The position numbers were made by a program, and so were the translations under genes. Shown piece by piece: positions 1 through 6,300 of a stretch of 9,066 nucleotides of DNA. Source of the stretch: CAYTGR01 sp964437445 (lineage in GTDB: Bacteria > Chloroflexota > Anaerolineae > B4-G1 > SLSP01); the NCBI GenBank assembly GCA_964437445.1, contig CAYTGR010000096.1:1-9066 (forward strand), in the 5' to 3' direction. The notes under the pieces were generated by a model. That model did no database searches. It had not been told where the DNA came from and saw only the letters and a program-made list of their open reading frames with translations. Position 1 is the first letter of the stretch. Every line of letters begins with the position of its first letter.

Positions 1-1617
1 GTTCCCGGCCGGATCATAGGCATACTGTTGCGTGACGCCGGCCAGCGGGGCCTGGCGGGTGGTCAGGCGGTTGAGCGCGTCGTAGCTGTAGCGCGTGAGC
101 TGCAGGTCGGGGGTCAGTTGGGATTGGAGGTTACCGGCCGCGTCGTACGTCAACCGGGTGGGGCGGCCGTGAACGTCGGTGATGACCGTCGGGCGGTTGA
201 GCTCATCGTAACCAAAACTGGTCAGGTCGCCGTTGGGCTCCTGCACGCGGGTCACATTCCCGACGGGATCATAGCTGTAGACGAGCTGCCAGGCCAGCGC
301 CTGAGTCACGGTCACCAGCCGTCCGGCCTGGTCGTAGGCCAGCTGTGTGGTCTGTCCATCGCCGCCACGCACGGCCGTCAGCTGGCCGGCCGCATCGTAG
401 GTATAACGGGTTGGTAACACGCTGCTGAGCGGCGGCGTGACGGTGAGCACCCGCCCGCCGGCATCATATTCCAGCCGGGTCGTGGCCCCCTGGCCATCGG
501 TCACGGCGGTGACCCGGCCCGCGGGGTCATAGGCGTAGAGCGTGGGGGGCACGGCGGGCAAGGCCGGCGTCACCGTGACGAGCTGCCCGGCGGCATTGTA
601 GCCGAACGTGGTGGTGTGGGCGTGGGCATCGCTCACGCGGGACAGCAGCCCGGCCGGGCCGTACTCGTAGGTGCTGGTCCCGCCCAACGCCTCCACCTGC
701 CGCAGCAGGCGGTCACCGGCGTCGTAGGCCAGGGTGAGCGTCGCGCCGCGGGTGTTGGTGATCGCCACCAGGCGGCCCACCGGGTCGTAGGCCAGCGTGG
801 TCGTGTAACCCTGGGGGTTGGTGATGACCACCAGGTCACCGGCGCTGTTGTAGCCATAGCGGGTCACATGATTCAGCGCGTCGGCGCTGGCGGTGACCTG
901 CCCGGCGGCATTGTAGGCGAACGTCGCCTGGGTCAGGACGCCGCTGCTCAGCGCGCGCGTGATGGCCGTCAAGGCGCCGCCCTGGTAGCCAAAATAGGTA
1001 GTGGACAGCCGGGCGTCGGTCAGGCTCCGCAGTTGGTGCGCGCCGTCATAGGTCAGACGGGTGACCTGGCCCAGCGGGTCGGTGGTGGCGGTCGGATTGC
1101 AGGCGGCATCCCACGTCAGCCGGGTCGTGCGGCCCAACGGATCGGTGCGGGCCGTCAGGTTATATTGGTCGTCGTATTCCAAGGTGGTCACCCCGCCGGC
1201 CGGATCCTGGATGGCGGCGGGCAAGCCGGAGGCGGTGAAGGTGTAGCGGGTGGTGCGGCTCAGGGAGTCGGTCACGACCGTGTGGTCGGAGGCATAGACC
1301 CAGGTGGTCGTCCCGCCGGTGCCGGTGCGCTGAGTGCTGACCCGGCCTGCGGTATCGTAGTCGTTGATCAGGAAAGTGCCGACCGTATCTGAGATGGTAC
1401 GCAGCTGGTGGCTGAGGGTGTAGGTGTAGGTGATGACTTCCCCGCCGGGGCGAGCCACGGTCCACAGGTTCCCGGCGGCATTGTAGGTGTAGGTGGTGGC
1501 ACGATTCAGGGGGTCCAGCAGCTGCGCCAGCTGGCCGTTGGCGGTATAGGTCAGGGTCAGCGCCCGGCCGCTGGCAGCGGTAAGCCGGGTCAGCTGGCCG
1601 GCGGCGTTGTAAGTCAA
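1..1617 (-). repeat. YD-repeat array of the RHS protein
   Basis: About 25 tandem units, mostly near 21 residues (63 nt), including YNAAGQLT, YDPVGRLV, YDPAGRVT, YDAAGQLT, YDQAGRLV, YDELNRPT and YDALNRLT. Some are degenerate (TWDAACNPT; FGYQGGALT). The array continues past the left edge. No long unit is duplicated perfectly at the DNA level; only short codon blocks recur. Confidence 0.93.
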
Positions 1618-3231
1618 CGTGGTGCGGTTGCCGAAACGGTCGGCCAGCCCGGCCAACCGGTAACCCTGCGCGCGATCAAAAGTGTAAACCAGGCCGTCCC
1701 CGCGCGTGACGGTGTAGGTGTTGCCGGCCTGGACCAGCGTCGCGCGCACGCCTGGGCCCGGCGTGAAGGGACCGCCGTTGCAGTCGGCCGTGGAGCAGTA
1801 GAACGGCAATTCAGAGCCCCGCGGCGCCACCAACGTGATCAGCCCTGGGGTGGGCACCAATCGCAGGGCGTAGTTGTGGGTCCAGCCGTAGCCCAGCGGC
1901 CGGGAGAGCCCGGTGGTGACGGCCAGCGAGTTGTACGAGCGCTCCCACGTCAGCGGCAGGCCACGACCGGGCAGGGTAAGGTCCACGTCCTGGTGGGTGA
2001 AATTGCCGGTGCGGGCATTGACCGGCGCTGCGGCGGAGGCGTCGCTCGTGGACGATCCGCCGGGGCCGGACCCGCTGCCGGTGAAGAGCCAGCCCCCGGT
2101 ACGGCGGCCCGGACTGCCACCCCCCGCCAGTCCCGGCGCGCCGGTCCCGCTGGCCTGCTGGGGGAGATTAGCCAGGCAGGGGTCCTCAGGAGCGTAGGTA
2201 CGCGCCGACAACATGGGCGGGATGTCACTGATATCATAAAGGGCGACCGTAGCCGTCATGGGGAAATTATGCAATTCAGGTCTGTAAAAATCGGCATGAA
2301 TTGTTGAAGTTGGGTGAGACGGTATTATCAGAATGTTACCGCACAGCCCGCCGTCAGCGTATCCCCGAGCATCACAGGTACCATCCTGGTAGTAACCTTG
2401 GCCAAGACCGGGATTGAAATAGTTTACCTTTCCACTCACCATACAGCCATTGGAATGGTCGCATTCACTTGTATAAGCATATTGCACTTCTAACCAATAC
2501 AGATGCCCAGGAGTGGTCGTCATTACCTCTGTTTCGGCGCTTGTTTGCTGTTCTTGGAAAATCAAAGATTGTCGCTGCAGCAGGCGTCCGCGAGCCGGCA
2601 AACTCAAGTCTATCAAGCTCACAACGCCGTTGGGAGGCTGCAGCGGACCGAAGATTTCAACGTCAAGATAGAGTCGATCGCCAGTCACCAGCGTGCCAGT
2701 AACAGGGGACGCTGGATTTAAATCCGTGTGCCAAAGACTGCTCCAACCCAGAGCAACATTATTGGTCGTGGTAAGCTTATCCGTCGTATAGATGAAGCAG
2801 TTGTCCTGACAATTATGTTCATGCACCGGCCATGTGACATCCGCCGTTACTTTAACACTACAGGTTAAACAATCCACTTGCCTGAAGTAGATTGATACTG
2901 CGTAATAATGGTTTGGCGTCACAGAAATGGGGGTGGTCACACTGAGCAAATTGGTTTGGTAGATGAGCTGCCCATACCCTATCCATAGCGGCGGGGTGGG
3001 CGGTGTGGTTGGTGACGCGACGTCTGGCTCCGCTGCCGACCGGAGACGTAACATCGGTGCAGGTAAAAACACGGCCGGTTGCGCCGCCGGTGCCGCTGAC
3101 CGCACCGGTAGGGGGGCAGCCTGGACCAGCGGGAGACTTTGCGCCAGCAACGCCACGGCGAGCAGCAAACCGAGCAGCCGGCGGCCGTGGTGCCGTACTA
3201 GGGCCGAGGTCAAGGGGTAAGCGGTTAGCAT
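1..3231 (-). CDS. Secreted RHS/YD-repeat protein, C-terminus beyond window
   Basis: Open frame of 1077 codons without a stop, running off the left edge. ATG at 3231 has GGAG 9 nt upstream and gives a good signal peptide: basic RHHGRR, hydrophobic LLGLLLAVALLA, cleavage near VQA (residues 36-38). Then: Pro/Ala-rich linker (~40-80); a duplicated domain of unknown family (~86-210 and ~213-336) with CxxC and spaced Cys; a Gly/Ser linker (~361-400); the usual RHS entry segment beginning PVNARTGNF, with LPGRGLPLTWERSYNS (residues 403-435, DUF6531-like) and GYGWTHNY; then YD repeats from ~539 to the edge. I count about 25 units of roughly 21 residues of the type YDxAGRLxxVT. RHS/YD proteins form large hollow beta-shells, often ending in a variable or toxic tip; whether this one does cannot be seen. 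No immunity gene, VgrG, PAAR or secretion-system gene is in the window. Signal peptide and entry segment favour a Sec-exported wall or surface protein over a type VI effector. Codons for ~80-335 are much less GC-rich than the rest. Confidence 0.93.
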   Translation of the reverse strand, partial: MLTAYPLTSALVRHHGRRLLGLLLAVALLAQSLPLVQAAPLPVRSAAPAAQPAVFLPAPMLRLRSAAEPDVASPTTPPTPPLWIGYGQLIYQTNLLSVTTPISVTPNHYYAVSIYFRQVDCLTCSVKVTADVTWPVHEHNCQDNCFIYTTDKLTTTNNVALGWSSLWHTDLNPASPVTGTLVTGDRLYLDVEIFGPLQPPNGVVSLIDLSLPARGRLLQRQSLIFQEQQTSAETEVMTTTPGHLYWLEVQYAYTSECDHSNGCMVSGKVNYFNPGLGQGYYQDGTCDARGYADGGLCGNILIIPSHPTSTIHADFYRPELHNFPMTATVALYDISDIPPMLSARTYAPEDPCLANLPQQASGTGAPGLAGGGSPGRRTGGWLFTGSGSGPGGSSTSDASAAAPVNARTGNFTHQDVDLTLPGRGLPLTWERSYNSLAVTTGLSRPLGYGWTHNYALRLVPTPGLITLVAPRGSELPFYCSTADCNGGPFTPGPGVRATLVQAGNTYTVTRGDGLVYTFDRAQGYRLAGLADRFGNRTTLTYNAAGQLTRLTAASGRALTLTYTANGQLAQLLDPLNRATTYTYNAAGNLWTVARPGGEVITYTYTLSHQLRTISDTVGTFLINDYDTAGRVSTQRTGTGGTTTWVYASDHTVVTDSLSRTTRYTFTASGLPAAIQDPAGGVTTLEYDDQYNLTARTDPLGRTTRLTWDAACNPTATTDPLGQVTRLTYDGAHQLRSLTDARLSTTYFGYQGGALTAITRALSSGVLTQATFAYNAAGQVTASADALNHVTRYGYNSAGDLVVITNPQGYTTTLAYDPVGRLVAITNTRGATLTLAYDAGDRLLRQVEALGGTSTYEYGPAGLLSRVSDAHAHTTTFGYNAAGQLVTVTPALPAVPPTLYAYDPAGRVTAVTDGQGATTRLEYDAGGRVLTVTPPLSSVLPTRYTYDAAGQLTAVRGGDGQTTQLAYDQAGRLVTVTQALAWQLVYSYDPVGNVTRVQEPNGDLTSFGYDELNRPTVITDVHGRPTRLTYDAAGNLQSQLTPDLQLTRYSYDALNRLTTRQAPLAGVTQQYAYDPAGN
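586..1485. repeat. Three identical 15-bp direct repeats within the YD array
   Basis: CCCGGCGGCATTGTA (plus strand) occurs at 586-600, 901-915 and 1471-1485, coding the YNAAGQ/N core of three YD units. The first two are 315 bp apart, five units of 63 bp exactly. They could be substrates for in-frame loss of units, though the match may only reflect the conserved motif plus codon bias. Confidence 0.8.
2224..2595 (-). repeat. Copy B of a duplicated N-terminal domain in the RHS protein
   Basis: This encodes about residues 213-336. It contains TPGHLYWLEVQY and Cys at CDHSNGC, CDARG and LCGN, and ends VALYDISDIP, matching VSLIDLSLP of copy A. The following segment (PEDPCLANLP) leads into a Gly/Ser linker and the RHS entry segment. 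The coding DNA uses AT-rich codons such as ATA, TTA and AGA that are scarce elsewhere in the window. Confidence 0.6.
2602..2976 (-). repeat. Copy A of a duplicated N-terminal domain in the RHS protein
   Basis: This encodes about residues 86-210. Shared pattern with copy B: G(Q/R)L(I/L)xQ, a stretch ending in TPxHxYxLxVxY (here TPNHYYAVSIYF), then Cys pairs (CLTC; CQDNC), alternating hydrophobic strands, and an end VSLIDLSLP. It is probably a beta-sandwich. The family is not recognised and homology of the copies is inferred by eye. Confidence 0.6.
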
Positions 3232-3240
3232 CAAGTCACA

Positions 3241-3244
3241 CTCC
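3241..3244 (-). promoter_or_regulatory. Ribosome binding site of the RHS gene
   Basis: GGAG on the minus strand, 9 nt before ATG at 3231. It is a moderate Shine-Dalgarno match and, with the signal peptide that follows, supports this start. The frame is open further upstream but contains no better start. Confidence 0.6.
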
Positions 3245-3304
3245 AAGCAAGATGATGGATGATGAATAAAACAACCTACCCAGGTACCTATGTGTCCGGA
3301 AATC

Positions 3305-3333
3305 ATTATACTGCTACCGGCCGGGGTTGTCTA
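3305..3333 (-). promoter_or_regulatory. Sigma70-type promoter for the RHS gene
   Basis: On the minus strand, -35 TAGACA (3333-3328, 5 of 6 consensus bases) is followed after exactly 17 bp by a perfect -10 TATAAT (3310-3305). The enzyme's stop codon TAG (3316-3314) lies inside the spacer, so the -35 box is within the enzyme's coding sequence. Initiation near 3298 would give a 5' leader of about 67 nt before the ATG at 3231. This suggests that the RHS gene is transcribed independently of the enzyme gene. No start-site mapping supports it. Confidence 0.7.
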
Positions 3334-6300
3334 TCCGTAAAACTACACGGGTGAATGGCAAAACTGGTTGGTGGGGGGCGATGAGCGCCCCCTGACCAAC
3401 GACGCCGGCATTCTTTAGCACCAGCGGCAGATAGATGTACCACTTCGGCGTGGCGGTGGCAGTCACGGTTACGGTAAACGCCGCCGAGGTGGTATCCCAG
3501 CCGTCGGCCACGGTGAGCGTGAGGCGCGCGGTGCCGGTGAGGCTGGCGGTCAGCGTGAGGGTGAGGGTGCGCGTCGGGCCGCTGCCGCCCAGGGCGAGGG
3601 CCGTCTCCGGGATCAGCGCCGGGTTGCCGCTGGCCGCCGTCAGGGTGAGCGCGGCGGCGGGCGTCTCTAAGTCGCCCACGGTGACGGTGAGCGGCCCCAC
3701 CACGCTGTTCTGCGGCACCGTCTGATCCGCCGGGACGGTGAGCGTGGGCGGCCAGTTGAGCACAAACAGGTCGGCGGTGCTCGCATTGTTGCCGGTGAGG
3801 GGATCGTTGGCGGCGCTCAGCGTGGCCAGATTGGTCAGCGTCTGGCTGAGCGGCGTGCCCGGACTGATGAGGCCCGTGATCGTAATCCGGCCCACAGCGT
3901 CCACCGGCAGATCGCCCATCTGCCAGACGTAGGCGCTGCTGCCGGTGGGTGTGAGCGTCACCCCGCTGCTGGCAACCTGCACGTTCAGCAGCGCCGGGAG
4001 CAGGTCGGTGAGGATAGGTGAGAAGGCCGGCCCCGGCCCCAGGTTGGTCAAGACTAACGTGTAGGTGAGCGGCTCCCCCCAGTGGGCCGCGCCGGGCGTG
4101 ACCTGCTTGGTCAGCACCAGATCGGCAGGTTGCAGAAGGCGAGCGCCGCTGTGGATGGCAAAGGCGCTCAGCGCCGGCAGGGTGTAGTTGACGATCTGCC
4201 CACTCGCCGTCACGGTGATGACCTCCCCCGTGCAGCCCAACCCGTCGGGCGTCAGCGTCCCCTGGATGACATTGCAGTAGCGCCCCGGCGCCAGCCCCGT
4301 CTGGAAGGTGCGCACTAAGGCGCTCCCCTCGCGGTTGATCGCCACGTAGCCCTGATAGCCCCGCCCGAAGGCGATCTGGTTGGCGCCGTTGTCCCACCAG
4401 TAGATCACCGGCGCCTCGCCGACTACATGGCGGAAGCGCACCATGTTCGCAATCGGCGTCCGGCGGTGTTCGCAGACCCAGTGGGTCCCATCGGCGCAGC
4501 GGGACGGGGTCGGTTCGTTGCCATTGTAGACACTCAACGCCGGCGGCCCCTGGTCGGGGTCGCTGAAGTAGTAGCTCGACATCACCTGCGGGTAGCCGTA
4601 GGGCCAGGCCAACATGAAGACGTTTGCCAGGTCGTGCGTGGCATCCTTGTAGGTGATCGCCTGCGCGGGGCGCGTGCGCTGGTCGTCGTGGTTATTGGTG
4701 AAGACAGCGGCGAAGGCGCTGGGGACAAACTCCGCCCCCGTGCCGAAGGTCTTCAGGCTGGCCAGGTTGCCGCCGCCCTTGAAGGCATAGGCCAGCCCGT
4801 ACTCGTAGTTAAAATCGTTGATCGCGCCGTTGTAGAGATACTCGTAGCCCTGAATGGGTTCGGCAGCATCCTCAATCACCTCCTGGAAAATGTAAGGCGC
4901 ACCGCCCAGCCGGCTCAAGACCCGCTCCAAATCGTAGGCGGCCATGTGCTTGGCCCCATCAATGCGGAAACCCTTAACCCCCCAGATTTGCAGCTGCTCC
5001 AGATAGGCCAGGATTTTGGCGCGCGTGTCGGCGTTGTCGTAATCCAGATCGGCCAGCCCTAAGAGCTGGCAGTGCTGCACCTGCCAGCGGTCAGTGTAAC
5101 TGTTGATGTCGCAAGGCGTGTGGAAGTGGCTCATGGTGTAGGGCACGGTGGGATAGTCGTACTTGGTGAAGACGCTTCCGGCCGTCCCCGTCCCGCTCAT
5201 CGCCGTCATGTGGTTGATAACGGCGTCGGCGTAAATTTCCACGCCCGCCGTGGTGCAGGCGGTGATCATCTGCTGGAACTGCGCGAGCGTCCCGCTGCGG
5301 CTCTGGTCCAGCCGATAGCTGACCGGCTGGTAGCGCGCCCACCACTCGGTAGCGGTGATGTGCTCCATCGGCGGTGAAATCTGCACGGCGGTGTAGCCCT
5401 GCTGCGCCAGATAGGGACACTCTTTGGCAATGTCGTCCCATGACCACTCAAAGAGGTGGACATAGACACCGTGCGGGTTGGAGGGCAGGCGGCTTTCAGC
5501 GGGCCGGGGGGTGATGGAGAGGATCCCATCGCTGCCAGCGTTCCATTCGCGGCTGGTGGGATTGCCCGCGCCGGTGCAGTAGGCCGTGAAGCCATACGTG
5601 CCGACGGCCAGCTCACCGGTGGGGAGGGTGGCGTAGTACTCATCGTTGTTAGAGTTGCCCGTAAACTGCGCGTTGAAGGCCATCGGCAGGTCGCCCCACG
5701 CGCTGCCGTAGCGCCCCCAGTGCAGGTAGCACTCGTGGGCCGAGCCGTTGCTCCCGTTAGCGCTGCCGGTCACGCCGACCTTATAGGCCTGCACGTAGAC
5801 GGTCAACCCGCTGCCGTCGCCGGCCTGCCGCGGCGTGCTGCTCCCGCCGGCCGGCCAGAGGTTGCCAACCCAGGTGGGCGGGGTGGCGCTGGTGGTGATG
5901 TTGGGACTGGTATCCACGAAGACCGCCGTCGTCCGCGGGGGGATGGTGAAGGTGCCGTTGCTGGAATTGAACGACGCGGTGCGCACCACCGGATCGTAAG
6001 CGTTCTGCTGGATCGGGTGCAGCTGGATATGGGTGTTGCCGGTGTACGCGCTAATGGTGAACGGCTGCACGGTCTTGCCGGCGTTGAAAAAGACGAGGAT
6101 GCGCTCGTACTGAGCGTCCAGGTCGGGCGTGATGATGTCGGTGAGCTCCATGACGATGATCGGCGCGTCACCGGTGGCGTAGAACTTGACGCGCCGGTTG
6201 ATGTCGGCGGCGGTGCGCAGACGGAAGAGCGGCGAGCTCTGGCGGATCCGCAGCGTCTCCGAGAGGTGGTGGACCGAGGAGAGGATCTCCGTCTGGCCTG

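Noticed and set aside
1..1617. Regularly spaced recurring words suggesting a CRISPR or other DNA repeat array
   Set aside because: The periodicity is about 63 bp with only short shared blocks, in frame with YD repeats of the protein; there are no conserved 24-37 bp repeats with unique spacers.
1408..2307. 299-codon open frame on the plus strand, plus the shorter ones at 28-417 and 616-1392
   Set aside because: They are the complement of the YD-repeat gene; their repeated VGQ/AGG-type words mirror the repeats. The minus-strand reading gives a signal peptide, RHS entry segment and regular YD units.
2469..2721. Two small plus-strand frames (77 and 72 codons) in the low-GC region
   Set aside because: They lie antisense to the RHS N-terminal domain, overlap each other, and show no ribosome binding site or recognisable motif.
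3306..4397. 363-codon minus-strand frame overlapping the 3' part of the enzyme gene
   Set aside because: It is a shifted frame within the amylase C-domain, DUF11 and Ig region. It is His/Arg/Pro-rich without domains, while the main frame holds the recognised domains without interruption.
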